Under the pieces are notes generated by a model. It saw nothing but the letters and a program-made list of their open reading frames with translations. It had not been told where the DNA came from and ran no database searches. A DNA stretch of 44,845 bases from Neisseria iguanae (GTDB taxonomy: Bacteria; Pseudomonadota; Gammaproteobacteria; Burkholderiales; Neisseriaceae): assembly GCF_003013245.1 (NCBI RefSeq), contig NZ_PXYY01000011.1, positions 1 to 44,845 of the forward strand. The letters run 5' to 3'. A program made the translations under genes and the position numbers. This document shows positions 34,296 to 43,057 of the stretch, piece after piece; position 1 is the first letter of the stretch, and each line of letters begins with the position of its first letter.

Positions 34296-34907
34296 ATGAT
34301 TGAACTCATTAAAATCAACCTTCTTCCTTACCGGGAAGAAATTAAACAACATCAAAAGCAACAATTCAAAATATTGATGCTGACTGCTTTGCTGATTGGC
34401 TTGGGATTATCAGCACTGACCTATCTCAGTCTCAACGGCGCCATTGATAACCAACAAGGCCGCAATGCTTTCCTTGAATCAGAAATCAAAAAATTGGATG
34501 AAGACTTAGGTGAAATCAAAAAGCTGCAAGCAGAAAAAGAAAATTTCCTAGCTAAGAAAACTAAGGTTGAAGAATTGCAGGAAAAACGTTCGCAAGCCGC
34601 GTATATTATTGATACGTTGAATGTTTTGACACCTGACAATACTTACCTGACTGCTTTAGAGGCAGAGAATCCGACCACTTACAAAGTAACCGGCCGCGCC
34701 ATCAGTGATAATAAAATCGCGATGTTCATGCGCGCATTGCCAAGTACCGGCATATTCTCGCAGCCTGAATTATTAAGCATTAAAAAAGTGGAAAACTATC
34801 AAGAATTTACCCTGCGTGTCTTACTGACTCAAAATACCGTTCCCGTGGCTAATATTACCGCTTCGGAAGCTACGCTTCAGACGACACCTGTACAGGAGGT
34901 AAAATAA
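34296..34907 (+). CDS. pilN: Type IV pilus assembly protein PilN
   Basis: A 203-residue bitopic inner-membrane protein of the pilus alignment complex. The short cytoplasmic N-terminus carries the PilM-binding motif INLLPYRE at 7-14. One membrane span lies at about 26-47 (MLTALLIGLGLSALTYLSLN). Then comes a periplasmic coiled coil at about 55-105 (EIKKLDEDLGEIKKLQAEKE) and a ferredoxin-like domain (TYKVTGRAISDNKIAMFMRA), as known for PilN. The ATG is one base after the pilM stop with an AGGGGATTG site. It pairs with PilO. The frame is intact with normal length. Confidence 0.96.
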   Translation: MIELIKINLLPYREEIKQHQKQQFKILMLTALLIGLGLSALTYLSLNGAIDNQQGRNAFLESEIKKLDEDLGEIKKLQAEKENFLAKKTKVEELQEKRSQAAYIIDTLNVLTPDNTYLTALEAENPTTYKVTGRAISDNKIAMFMRALPSTGIFSQPELLSIKKVENYQEFTLRVLLTQNTVPVANITASEATLQTTPVQEVK

Positions 34908-35582
34908 ATGGCCGCAAAAAAATTAAAAGACATTGATGTTCAAAACCTTTACCTGCTCAGCACACCCGCCAAATTGGTTTTGGCCGCATTGGCTGTTTTG
35001 GCAATTTTGGTGATTGGTTACTTTGCCCTTTTTAAAGGACAATTGGAAACATTGGCTGAACATGAAGAAACCGAAGTCAAGCTTAAAGAAGCCTATACCA
35101 AGAAAAGTATTGAAGCCGCCAGTCTAAACAATCTGCAAGCCGAATTAATGTCGATTCGTTCCGCATTTAATGTTTTGCTCAAGCAATTGCCAACTGATGC
35201 CGAAATTCCGACACTCATTCAAGAATTACATCAGGCAGGCTCGACCAACGGTTTACGCCTTGACAGCGTTTTACCGCAACCATCCGTACCTGATGGCCCG
35301 ATTGAGAAACTGCCGTATGAAATTGCCATTACAGGCAAATACAACCAAATCAGTCAGTTTACCCGTGATGTAGGCGGCCTTTCACGCATTATTACTTTGG
35401 AATCCTTGAAAATCACGCAATCAACGGAAGATAAAAACAGCAAAGACGGCAAAGATGGTTTACTCACACTAAACGCGACGGCAACCACCTACAAAGCCCG
35501 TCCGGCAGAAGAAGTCGCTGCCGAACAAAAAGCAGCCGAAGAAGCCAATCAAAACGGCAATTCCGGCAAACCACAAGAATAG
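34908..35582 (+). CDS. pilO: Type IV pilus assembly protein PilO
   Basis: A 224-residue partner of PilN with the same plan: a short cytoplasmic start, one membrane span at about 22-43 (KLVLAALAVLAILVIGYFAL), a coiled coil at about 50-95, and a periplasmic ferredoxin-like domain (LPYEIAITGKYNQISQFTRD, then GLSRIITLESLKITQ). The tail is Glu/Ala/Gln-rich (EEVAAEQKAAEEANQNGN). Its ATG immediately follows the pilN stop, with a strong AGGAGG site inside the end of pilN. This supports coupled translation and matched amounts of the two proteins. Confidence 0.96.
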   Translation: MAAKKLKDIDVQNLYLLSTPAKLVLAALAVLAILVIGYFALFKGQLETLAEHEETEVKLKEAYTKKSIEAASLNNLQAELMSIRSAFNVLLKQLPTDAEIPTLIQELHQAGSTNGLRLDSVLPQPSVPDGPIEKLPYEIAITGKYNQISQFTRDVGGLSRIITLESLKITQSTEDKNSKDGKDGLLTLNATATTYKARPAEEVAAEQKAAEEANQNGNSGKPQE

Positions 35583-35603
35583 AAAAAGTAATATAGGGAA
35601 ATC

Positions 35604-36173
35604 ATGAAAAATACTATCTTACTCTTGGGTGTCTTAAACATTGCAGCATGCACCCCGACTTATAATGATTTAAGTCAATGGATGACGCAAACCCGTGCAG
35701 ATGCCAAGAAACACATCATTCCTTTTGAAGAACCGACTGTTACGCCTCCTAAAGTGTATATTCCGCCAAGCTACTCCGGCCCGAATGCATTCGATTCCCG
35801 TCGCTTGAAAACCCTGACTGCAAGAACAAGCAATGCCCCCAACCTGAGCCGCACAAAAGAAACTTTGGAAGCATTCAGCTTGGAAAATTTACGCTATGTC
35901 GGCAGTTTGCGCAGCAGCAATCGGATTTCCGGCTTTATCCAAGCAGAAAATCATGTCTACACTGTCGTACCGGGTAATTATATCGGGCAAAATTACGGTA
36001 AAATCCAGCGGATTACCGAAGATAAAATCGTGATTACCGAAATGGTTGAAGACAGTTACGGCAACTGGATTTATCGCACAGCAGAATTACCTTTGAACAG
36101 CCAGCCAGACAGCAACAACTTACTGCAAACCACTGCACCTGTCGACGAAAATACTGTTCTTGTTACAAATTAA
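35604..36173 (+). CDS. pilP: Type IV pilus assembly lipoprotein PilP
   Basis: A 189-residue lipoprotein that links the PilN-PilO complex to the secretin PilQ. The signal peptide ends in a lipobox (NIAAC) giving a lipidated Cys16. A disordered stretch follows (WMTQTRADAKKHIIPFEEPT), then the compact beta-domain at about 85-165 (FSLENLRYVGSLRSSNRISG, then VYTVVPGNYIGQNYGKIQRI). This part contacts PilQ in the known structure. GGGAAATC upstream is a fair ribosome site. It lies 21 bases after pilO and 18 bases before pilQ. Confidence 0.96.
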   Translation: MKNTILLLGVLNIAACTPTYNDLSQWMTQTRADAKKHIIPFEEPTVTPPKVYIPPSYSGPNAFDSRRLKTLTARTSNAPNLSRTKETLEAFSLENLRYVGSLRSSNRISGFIQAENHVYTVVPGNYIGQNYGKIQRITEDKIVITEMVEDSYGNWIYRTAELPLNSQPDSNNLLQTTAPVDENTVLVTN

Positions 36174-36191
36174 TATAAGGGGTCTCACTTT

Positions 36192-38375
36192 ATGAAAATC
36201 AACCGTATGACAAAACTTTTTGCCGGTCTGAGTATAACAATGGCTGTTCAGACGGCCTTTGCAGGCAATATTACCGATATCAACGTATCGACTTTGCCCG
36301 ATAATCAAAAAATTATCAAAATCCGCTTTGACCGTGACATTACCAACCCTACCGGCTTTGTAACCGCCGCACCGGCACGCATCGCCTTGGATTTTGCCAA
36401 TACCAATATCCAATTACCACAACCAGTATTGGAATATTCAGATCCTTTATTGAATCAAATTACCGCCGCACAAAATAATGACCGCGCACGCATCTTATTG
36501 GGTCTGAACAAAACAGGTCAGTACAACACCGAAATCCGTGGTGACGAAGTGTGGGTATATATTAGCGAGTCAGCCGACAAAAATATTGCCGCCCCCACTG
36601 CCACTTATTCCGCATCAGGCTCTGCACCTACTGCTGCCGCGCCACGTGCCACCCAATCAAATCAAGTTGCTACCACCGCCAACATCGACTTCCGCAAAGG
36701 TTCACGCAACTCAGGCATCATAGAATTGTCTGCGCCAACCTTCTCAGGCAATCCTGATGTGAAGCAAGAGCGTAACCGCGTTGTCATTACTTTAAAGAAT
36801 CACCCCCTGCCGACTCAAGCTCAGCGTAATTTGGATGTTAGCGACTTCAACACATCGGTACAAAACGTTACTTTAAAACGCATTGGTAACGCTACCCAAT
36901 TGATTATCCGCACCAAAGGCAATTGGGACATCAGCACCAAATCTGCCGCCGGCCGCTATACCTTTGAAATTGTACCGAAAGCCGCAACCATCGAAAGCCG
37001 CGGTTTACGTAATAATGCCAACAAATCCTTTAACGGCCGCAGAATTTCTTTGGATTTCCAAGATGTGGAAGTCCGCACGATTTTGCAGATTTTGTCCAAA
37101 GAATCTGGCATGAATATCGTAGCCAGCGATACAGTCAACGGTAAAATGACCTTATCCTTAAAAGACGTACCTTGGGATCAGGCACTGGATTTGGTAATGC
37201 AGGCGCGTAACTTAGACATGCGTCGCCAAGGCAACATCATTAACATCGCGCCGCGTAACGAACTTTTAGCTAAAGACAAAGCATTTTTGCAAGCCGAAAA
37301 AGAAATCGCCGAGTTAGGTCCGTTGTTGTCGCAAACTTTCCAGTTGAAATACAAAAACGTTGAAGAATTCCGCAAAATTCTGCGTATTGAAGAAAATGGC
37401 GGCAGCGGCAACAGCAATACTCACAACACTTTATTGAGCAATCGCGGCAGTGCATTAATTGATTCGGCTACTAACACCCTGATTATTACCGACAACCATA
37501 ATGTGATTGAGAAGTTCCGCAAGTTGGTTAATGAACTGGATGTGCCAACGCGCCAAGTGATGGTTGAAGCAAGAATCGTGGAAGCTGATGAAGGCTTTTC
37601 GCGTGATTTGGGCGTAAAATTCGGCTATACTGGTATCAACGGCCGCAATACTTGGGGTTCAAATTTGTCGAATGCAATCAAAAATACAGGTATTGCTTAC
37701 AACAACAATGTAACAACTGCTAATGCTATTTTAAGTAATTCCAACACAAGACCAGCATTGACTCCCTTAGAGATGAGCCCAAACATCAGCCTGCCGACCA
37801 CCAATGCTGCAACCGCATCGATTGCCTTGGTTCGGTCATTTGCTTCAGGCGCATTGGGTTTGGAATTGGCAGCAGCCGAAGGCCAAAACAAAAGCAAAAC
37901 CATTTCCAATCCGCGCGTATTGACACAAGATCGCAAAGAGGCGACCATCGAATCAGGTACAGAAATTCCTTACCAAGAGGCTACTTCCAGCGGTGCGACT
38001 TCGGTATCATTCAAAAAAGCCGTATTAGGCTTGACAGTGACACCGAATATTACGCCTGACGGTCAAATTATCATGACGGTAAAAATCAATAAGGATACAC
38101 CGCAAGACTGTACGGTAGATTCTGTCATTACCAAATGTATCAGCACCAAAAACCTGAATACCCAAGCCATGGTGGAAGATGGTGGCACCTTGATTGTCGG
38201 AGGCATTTACGAGGAAGAAAATTCCAACAGCGTCAACAAAGTTCCTTTGCTGGGTGATATTCCAGTGGTGGGGAACTTGTTCAAATCACGCGCCCGCAAT
38301 GAAAAACGCCGTGAATTGTTAGTATTTATTACGCCACGTATTATGGACAACGTAGGAAACAACTTGCGCTACTAA
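36192..38375 (+). CDS. pilQ: Type IV pilus secretin PilQ
   Basis: A 727-residue outer-membrane secretin that forms the pilus exit channel and takes part in DNA uptake. The signal peptide covers 1-24 (ending QTAFA); part of it is encoded by a DUS. AMIN domains lie at about 25-120 and 156-262, then N0 at about 278-365 ([20 protein letters not shown]), N1/NolW at about 378-470, and the secretin core at about 500-722. The signature [20 protein letters not shown] and [10 protein letters not shown] close it. The linker between AMIN domains is Ala/Thr/Pro-rich, and the small basic octapeptide repeats known in meningococcal PilQ are absent. The start has an AAGGGG site. A strong terminator follows. 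Confidence 0.97.
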   Translation: MKINRMTKLFAGLSITMAVQTAFAGNITDINVSTLPDNQKIIKIRFDRDITNPTGFVTAAPARIALDFANTNIQLPQPVLEYSDPLLNQITAAQNNDRARILLGLNKTGQYNTEIRGDEVWVYISESADKNIAAPTATYSASGSAPTAAAPRATQSNQVATTANIDFRKGSRNSGIIELSAPTFSGNPDVKQERNRVVITLKNHPLPTQAQRNLDVSDFNTSVQNVTLKRIGNATQLIIRTKGNWDISTKSAAGRYTFEIVPKAATIESRGLRNNANKSFNGRRISLDFQDVEVRTILQILSKESGMNIVASDTVNGKMTLSLKDVPWDQALDLVMQARNLDMRRQGNIINIAPRNELLAKDKAFLQAEKEIAELGPLLSQTFQLKYKNVEEFRKILRIEENGGSGNSNTHNTLLSNRGSALIDSATNTLIITDNHNVIEKFRKLVNELDVPTRQVMVEARIVEADEGFSRDLGVKFGYTGINGRNTWGSNLSNAIKNTGIAYNNNVTTANAILSNSNTRPALTPLEMSPNISLPTTNAATASIALVRSFASGALGLELAAAEGQNKSKTISNPRVLTQDRKEATIESGTEIPYQEATSSGATSVSFKKAVLGLTVTPNITPDGQIIMTVKINKDTPQDCTVDSVITKCISTKNLNTQAMVEDGGTLIVGGIYEEENSNSVNKVPLLGDIPVVGNLFKSRARNEKRRELLVFITPRIMDNVGNNLRY
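36246..36258 (-). other. DUS encoding part of the PilQ signal peptide
   Basis: GTTCAGACGGCCTTT encodes V-Q-T-A-F in the PilQ signal peptide, and the complement contains a full AG-type DUS. The uptake signal has been accommodated in the coding sequence of a protein that itself takes part in DNA uptake. Confidence 0.75.
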
Positions 38376-38383
38376 CTCCCCTA

Positions 38384-38420
38384 AACGGGCATACGTATTC
38401 TCAAATGTATGCCCGTTTTA
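38384..38420 (+). terminator. Terminator of the pil operon
   Basis: AAACGGGCATAC (38384-38395) pairs perfectly with GTATGCCCGTTT (38408-38419), followed by a T and AT-rich sequence. It starts 9 bases past pilQ and carries no DUS. It separates the pilus genes from aroK-aroB. Confidence 0.9.
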
Positions 38421-38497
38421 ATATTTCCTTGCGTAAAATATGAAAAACGTTCAGGATAAAACATTTTCCTGCCAATTTCGTATAAAATGCCGCTATT

Positions 38498-39013
38498 ATG
38501 GATAAAATCAACGGCAACTTAATCTTTATCGGGATGATGGGTACGGGTAAAACTACCTTGGGAAAGCACATCGCCCAAATACTCAATCGCCCTTTCTATG
38601 ACAGCGACCATGAAATTTGCTTAGCCTCCGGCGTATCCATTCCCACCATTTTTGCAATGGAAGGCGAGCAAGGCTTTCGCGACCGTGAGAGTAATATGCT
38701 CAAAAAGTTGTGCGCGTTAGAAAACATTGTGTTATCTACCGGCGGTGGTGCACCCTTGCGTGAAGAAAACCGACAATGTTTAAGGGAACACGGCACAGTC
38801 GTCTATCTGCACTCCTGCCCTGAAATTCTGCTGGAACGCACCCGATATGATACCACCCGTCCGTTGTTACAGGCTGGGAATCCGCTGGCCAAACTGCAAG
38901 AACTGTATGGTATCCGCGACCGCATCTACCGGGAAACCGCGCATCTGGTTATCGAATCCGAACATTATCAAAAAACTGTCAACCGCTTGCTCAATGTCCT
39001 GCAAGCCGGTTGA
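38498..39013 (+). CDS. aroK: Shikimate kinase
   Basis: A 171-residue P-loop kinase that phosphorylates shikimate at the 3-hydroxyl, the fifth step of the aromatic pathway. The Walker A motif is GMMGTGKTT at 12-20. Shikimate-binding residues lie in DSDHEI near 36, in [10 protein letters not shown] (Arg), and in STGGGAPL. The lid has [13 protein letters not shown] with the conserved Arg. The end [11 protein letters not shown] is usual. It lies between the pil operon terminator and aroB, as in other Neisseria. A DUS-type hairpin separates it from aroB, so read-through between the two is likely only partial. Confidence 0.97.
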   Translation: MDKINGNLIFIGMMGTGKTTLGKHIAQILNRPFYDSDHEICLASGVSIPTIFAMEGEQGFRDRESNMLKKLCALENIVLSTGGGAPLREENRQCLREHGTVVYLHSCPEILLERTRYDTTRPLLQAGNPLAKLQELYGIRDRIYRETAHLVIESEHYQKTVNRLLNVLQAG

Positions 39014-39034
39014 AACAGATGGCAACATTACGGC

Positions 39035-39083
39035 AAAGGCCGCCTGAAAACAAAGGTTCTTTCATCCTTTTCAGACGGCCTTT
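39035..39083. terminator. Inverted DUS hairpin between aroK and aroB
   Basis: AAAGGCCGCCTGAAAA (39035-39050) pairs with TTTTCAGACGGCCTTT (39068-39083) except for one mismatch. The left DUS copy has a T-to-C change in the core; the right copy is intact AG-type. It lies 22 bases after aroK. Confidence 0.78.
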
Positions 39084-39113
39084 ATCGCCAACCGACACTC
39101 TGTAGGAACAATC

Positions 39114-40193
39114 ATGCACACCTTAAACGTCCGAACCCCTTCCCATCAATATCCGATTTTTATCGGCCGGGACCTGCTGGCACAAGCAGATGAATTGCTA
39201 CAACCTTATTTGGACAAAAAGGCTGCCATCATTACCAATGAGACTATCGCCCCGCTCTATTTGGCAACCTTTCAGACGGCCTTAGACAAACTCTGTATTC
39301 CGTATTTCAGTATTATTCTTCCCGATGGTGAAAAATATAAAAACTGGCAAACCTTAAACCTGATTTTCGACGGCCTCATGCAAAACCGAGCCGAACGCAA
39401 AACTACCTTAATCGCATTAGGCGGCGGCGTGATTGGTGACATGGTCGGTTTCGCTGCTGCCACCTATCAGCGCGGCGCACCTTTTATTCAAGTGCCGACC
39501 ACCTTATTGAGTCAAGTCGACTCTTCCGTCGGCGGCAAAACCGCCATCAACCACCTCTTGGGTAAAAACATGATTGGCGCGTTTTACCAACCGCAAGCCG
39601 TGCTCGCTGACTTAAGCACACTGCAAACCCTGCCTCAGCGCGAATTGTCTGCCGGTATGTCAGAAGTGGTGAAATACGGTGTGTTGGGCGATGCCGGTTT
39701 TTTCGCTTGGCTGGAACAAAATATGTCCGATTTAATGGCACAAAATCCGGAAAAACTCGGGCAGGCAGTCTACCATTGCTGTAAAATGAAAGCCGATATC
39801 GTAGCGCAAGATGAAACCGAACAAGGCATCCGCGCATGGTTAAACTTAGGCCACACTTTCGGTCACGCCATTGAGGCTGCAATGGGTTACGGCGTTTGGC
39901 TGCATGGGGAAGCCGTAGCCGCAGGCACAGTATTGGCCGCACGTTTGTCAGAACAATTGGGCAAAACTACCGCCGCCGATACCCAACGCATTGCGGCCTT
40001 GCTCGAAGCAGCCAAGCTGCCCTCCTCACCGCCAAAACTCGGCTTCAACAAATGGATCGAACACATGAGCCATGATAAAAAAGTCAGTAGCGGCGTGATG
40101 CGCTTTATTGGTTTAAACCGTTTGGGCGAAGCCAACATTACCGAAATTACCGATATGACCATTCTTGAGCGCACATTGCAACCTTATTTGTAA
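39114..40193 (+). CDS. aroB: 3-dehydroquinate synthase
   Basis: A 359-residue NAD- and metal-dependent enzyme that converts DAHP to 3-dehydroquinate, the second step of the aromatic pathway. Signatures are the NAD-binding [19 protein letters not shown] near 102, [18 protein letters not shown] near 130-146, and [20 protein letters not shown]. Metal ligands lie in [20 protein letters not shown] near 246-265. The tail [20 protein letters not shown] is typical. Length is normal. A DUS lies inside near 39268 (codons for FQTAL). It follows aroK on the same strand. Confidence 0.97.
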   Translation: MHTLNVRTPSHQYPIFIGRDLLAQADELLQPYLDKKAAIITNETIAPLYLATFQTALDKLCIPYFSIILPDGEKYKNWQTLNLIFDGLMQNRAERKTTLIALGGGVIGDMVGFAAATYQRGAPFIQVPTTLLSQVDSSVGGKTAINHLLGKNMIGAFYQPQAVLADLSTLQTLPQRELSAGMSEVVKYGVLGDAGFFAWLEQNMSDLMAQNPEKLGQAVYHCCKMKADIVAQDETEQGIRAWLNLGHTFGHAIEAAMGYGVWLHGEAVAAGTVLAARLSEQLGKTTAADTQRIAALLEAAKLPSSPPKLGFNKWIEHMSHDKKVSSGVMRFIGLNRLGEANITEITDMTILERTLQPYL

Positions 40194-40209
40194 ACCATAC
40201 CCTTGATTG

Positions 40210-40744
40210 AAAGGCCGAGAACTTTACAGAACCTCAGATTTGAATTCGGCTCAAAGCTAAGTAAACGTAGAACGCACAGGCACATCAAAGCAAAGCCAAG
40301 ATGGGCATACTCAAAACCGCCCTAATCAAGATAAACAATCTTTTGTTTCTGTTCTGTAAAAACAGCCGGCCGCTTTAAGAATTTTGCTCTTTTTCCTGTG
40401 TCTGTCTACAGGTGTTTATGCATTTTTTTATGCGTGATGCCGAGTTGTTTCAATGCGTAGGAAAAGGACGATTGCACACAGTTGGCGCGCAAAGCCCTCT
40501 GCCATTGGTAATCATCGGGATATTGTCCGACATTTTGGCGTCGTGCTTCGTTATCGATCTTGGTGGGCTTGCGTGCTGTATCACCTTTAGTTTCAGGGTT
40601 ACCGCGTCATCCGGAAACGGTCTCTTTGCCGATCTTGTAATGCTCTACAACGGCTTGCCATTTTTCACTGTTGTCGATGCCATTGAGCCTTTTTGGCGGC
40701 ATTGGGTAGGGTATGTCATAGGAATTGAGAAGGTTTGGTTTTAG
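40210..40744 (-). pseudogene. Decayed IS630-family transposase (5' part)
   Basis: On the minus strand several frames carry IS630-family pieces in order: a helix-turn-helix-like stretch (KWQAVVEHYKIGKETVSGWR), then DNEARRQNVGQYPDDYQWQR and SYALKQLGITHKKMHK, then KIVYLD, where the family has the catalytic Asp of VYLDESGF, near 40330. No frame stays open. Homology fades after this, so the 3' half is missing. It shares the YPDDYQ-R motif with the relics at 776-1454 and 44584, but looks more distant from them than they are from each other. Confidence 0.6.
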
Positions 40745-40980
40745 GATGATTTTACTATACATTCAATATCGTATCTGGCTGCCGATAATATTTACCGCTC
40801 CTCAGACCGTATGAAAACATCCGGCAAACAAAAATCTGATTTCCGCCATACCTTTTCAGACGGCCTTAAACCATATGCATTCCGATTCAGACGAACCATA
40901 GCACCCCAAAGCTATTGAAATCCCTTGCCTGATATACCATAATCCAACGTTTCGCTCTCACATTCATAAAGGCTTTGCCC
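40745..40980 (+). other. Intergenic region upstream of the glutamine amidotransferase gene
   Basis: About 235 bp with no gene. An AG-type DUS in reverse (TTCAGACGGCCTT, about 40855-40867) stands without an intact partner; a CCGTATGAAAA upstream may be the worn second copy. The promoter for the next gene is expected near 40920-40960 but was not resolved. Confidence 0.35.
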
Positions 40981-41823
40981 ATGTGCCAACTGCTCGGCAT
41001 GAACTGCAATACTCCCACCGACATCACGTTCTCATTTGAAGGTTTCAGACGGCGTGGCGGCATAACCGACCATCATGCAGACGGCTTCGGCATCGGCTTT
41101 TTCGAAGGTAAAGGCATCCGCCTGTTTCATGACGACAAACCGAGCGCCCATTCTCCGGTAGCCGATTTGGTACGCGATTACCCCATCAAATCGGAAAACG
41201 TCATCGCACATATCCGCAAAGCGTCTCAAGGCCAAACTTCTTTAGCGAACACGCATCCCTTCGTGCGCGAAATGTGGGGCGAATATTGGCTATTTGCACA
41301 CAACGGCCACCTGATTGATTTTACCCCGGAACAAGGTAATTTTTACCGTGCAGTCGGCTGCACCGATTCAGAACGTGCATTCTGCTATATCCTCAACCGC
41401 TTGCGCCAGCAATTTAGCAAAAAGCCCGACGAAGCAACTTTATTTGCCGCCATCAGCAAATTAACCCATGAAATCCGCACCTACGGCTTGTTTAATTTTG
41501 TGATGTCCACCGGCGACTGCCTGTTTGCCCACGCCAGCACTTTGTTGCACTATATCGTGCGCAAAGCGCCATTTGGTAAAGCCCGTTTATTAGATGATGA
41601 CGTGATGGTCGATTTTGCCGAAGTAACCACGCCCAAAGACAAAGTCTCCGTTATCGCCACCTTGCCGTTGACCCGCGATGAAACTTGGCACCAATTGGCA
41701 GTCAATGAATTGGTGATGTTCCAACAAGGTGATATTGTCCGCTCCGACAAACCGCATACAGCCATTTACATGAGCGTCAAAGAAGGTTTGGCTTTAGCGC
41801 GCGCGGTCGGCGTGTCTTGCTAA
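40981..41823 (+). CDS. Class II glutamine amidotransferase (YafJ-like)
   Basis: A 280-residue protein of the N-terminal-nucleophile amidohydrolase class. The start at 40981 places Cys directly after Met (MCQLLGMNC), giving the catalytic N-terminal Cys once Met is removed; the upstream TTG would not. Other family features are HADGFGIGFFEGKGIRLFHD, the conserved Arg and Asn in HIRKASQGQTSLANTHPF, and WLFAHNGHL. No synthase domain is attached, as in YafJ/EgtC-type proteins, so the acceptor is unknown. A DUS lies within the first codons (near 41043). AAAGG upstream is a fair ribosome site. Confidence 0.9.
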   Translation: MCQLLGMNCNTPTDITFSFEGFRRRGGITDHHADGFGIGFFEGKGIRLFHDDKPSAHSPVADLVRDYPIKSENVIAHIRKASQGQTSLANTHPFVREMWGEYWLFAHNGHLIDFTPEQGNFYRAVGCTDSERAFCYILNRLRQQFSKKPDEATLFAAISKLTHEIRTYGLFNFVMSTGDCLFAHASTLLHYIVRKAPFGKARLLDDDVMVDFAEVTTPKDKVSVIATLPLTRDETWHQLAVNELVMFQQGDIVRSDKPHTAIYMSVKEGLALARAVGVSC

Positions 41824-41840
41824 AGAATGGTTTTATCAAT

Positions 41841-41876
41841 AAGGCCGTCTGAAAGTATCGTTTTTCAGACAGCCTT
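41841..41876. terminator. Inverted DUS terminator after the glutamine amidotransferase gene
   Basis: AAGGCCGTCTGAAA (41841-41854) pairs with TTTCAGACAGCCTT (41863-41876) with one mismatch. The left DUS is intact; the right one has a G-to-A change on the strand shown. It lies 17 bases past the stop. Confidence 0.85.
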
Positions 41877-41952
41877 TGTTATGCTTTTCCGCTATACGGA
41901 TATGCAGCTATCAGTTACAATATCTATTTACAAACAAATGATTTAGCTGCAT

Positions 41953-42417
41953 ATGAAATGTCCGTTTTGCCAACACGCCAACACACAGGTTACCGACTCG
42001 CGCCTGCTGGAAGAAACCAACAGCATCCGCCGCCGCCGCCGCTGCATGTCTTGCGGACAACGTTTCAGTACTTTCGAAACGGTTGAAATGCGCATGCCGC
42101 AAGTGTTGAAAACCAACGGCAGCCGCGTCAATTTTAACCCACACAAACTCCACACCAGCCTTTCCCGCGCCCTGCACAAACGCCCTGTTTCTCCGGAAAA
42201 AATCGATGAAACAGTTGCCATAATTGAGCAGCGTCTGTATCAATTAGGTAAAAAAGAAGTGCCGTCGCAACTGGTCGGCGAAATGGCGATGGAAGAATTG
42301 GCCAAAATCGACCAAGTGGCGTATGTGCGCTTCGCTTCGGTTTATAAAAGTTTTAATGATGTTTCGGAATTTACCCAAGCGATTGCCACTCTGCCGCAAT
42401 CCCAACAAGCCGAATGA
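41953..42417 (+). CDS. nrdR: Transcriptional repressor NrdR
   Basis: A 154-residue regulator that represses ribonucleotide reductase genes in response to dATP/ATP. The N-terminal zinc ribbon has C3-P-F-C6 and C31-M-S-C34, with RRRRRCMSCGQRFSTFE as the family hallmark. An ATP-cone domain covers about 49-139 (KTNGSRVNFNPHKLHTSLSR, then VAYVRFASVYKSFNDVSEF). Length is normal. No nrd gene or NrdR box was found nearby. It lies in the nrdR-ribD neighbourhood that is common in proteobacteria, here with one lipoprotein gene between them. The stop codon overlaps a DUS (42417-42428). Confidence 0.97.
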   Translation: MKCPFCQHANTQVTDSRLLEETNSIRRRRRCMSCGQRFSTFETVEMRMPQVLKTNGSRVNFNPHKLHTSLSRALHKRPVSPEKIDETVAIIEQRLYQLGKKEVPSQLVGEMAMEELAKIDQVAYVRFASVYKSFNDVSEFTQAIATLPQSQQAE

Positions 42418-42463
42418 GGCCGTCTGAAACCAACCGGCCATGCTTAGACAATGAGCACACAAC

Positions 42464-43045
42464 ATGAATACAAAATTTTTACTGCCTATTTCCGTATTAC
42501 TGATGCTGAGCGCATGCAATAAAATCAGTGAAGCACCTGCCCAAACGGCTGCATCTACACCTGCTGCATCTAGTGCCTCAGCGCCCGTTGAAAAAGAAAA
42601 CACCATTCAAGAGCTGAACAGCAAAGACAGTAAAATCCGCATTATGATTCAAAATGCCCAATTTACCGACATAATTGAAGACAAGAATTTACATCCCGAA
42701 GGTATTTCTTCTGACGAACTGACTTTACTGCAGCGCGACAACACATCCGGCATAACGCTCTATGCTGCCAATTTAGGCAAAGCCAAAACCGATGCCAAAG
42801 CCTATTTTACCCATTTGAAAGAAACCCTTCAGTCAGCAAAAGGCATGGATAATATGCGCGTAGGCATTGCCACCGACAACCGCATGAATTACCGTTTTAG
42901 CCAGGCCACTGAAAACGGCAGTACGCTCTCTGAAAACTGCATTGCCATTCACGAAACCAATATTTATACCGTATGCGCCAGTTCCACTACGGCTCCTACG
43001 GAACAACTGGCTGTTGTTTTAAAAGACATCAGTTTAATCAAATAA
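42464..43045 (+). CDS. Putative lipoprotein of unknown function
   Basis: A 193-residue protein with a lipoprotein signal peptide; lipobox LSAC at 15-18 gives a lipidated Cys18. A low-complexity Ala/Ser/Pro stretch follows (APAQTAASTPAASSASAP). The mature domain has a mixed pattern: IQELNSKDSKIRIMIQNAQF, then LQRDNTSGITLYAANLGKAK, YFTHLKETLQSAKGMDNM and RMNYRFSQATENGSTLSENC. Two Cys residues near the end could form a disulfide (ENCIAIHETNIYTVCAS). I do not recognise the family. It lies between nrdR and ribD, 12 bases before ribD, so it may share their transcript. An unpaired DUS lies just upstream. Confidence 0.82.
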   Translation: MNTKFLLPISVLLMLSACNKISEAPAQTAASTPAASSASAPVEKENTIQELNSKDSKIRIMIQNAQFTDIIEDKNLHPEGISSDELTLLQRDNTSGITLYAANLGKAKTDAKAYFTHLKETLQSAKGMDNMRVGIATDNRMNYRFSQATENGSTLSENCIAIHETNIYTVCASSTTAPTEQLAVVLKDISLIK

Positions 43046-43057
43046 AGACCTTTTGAA

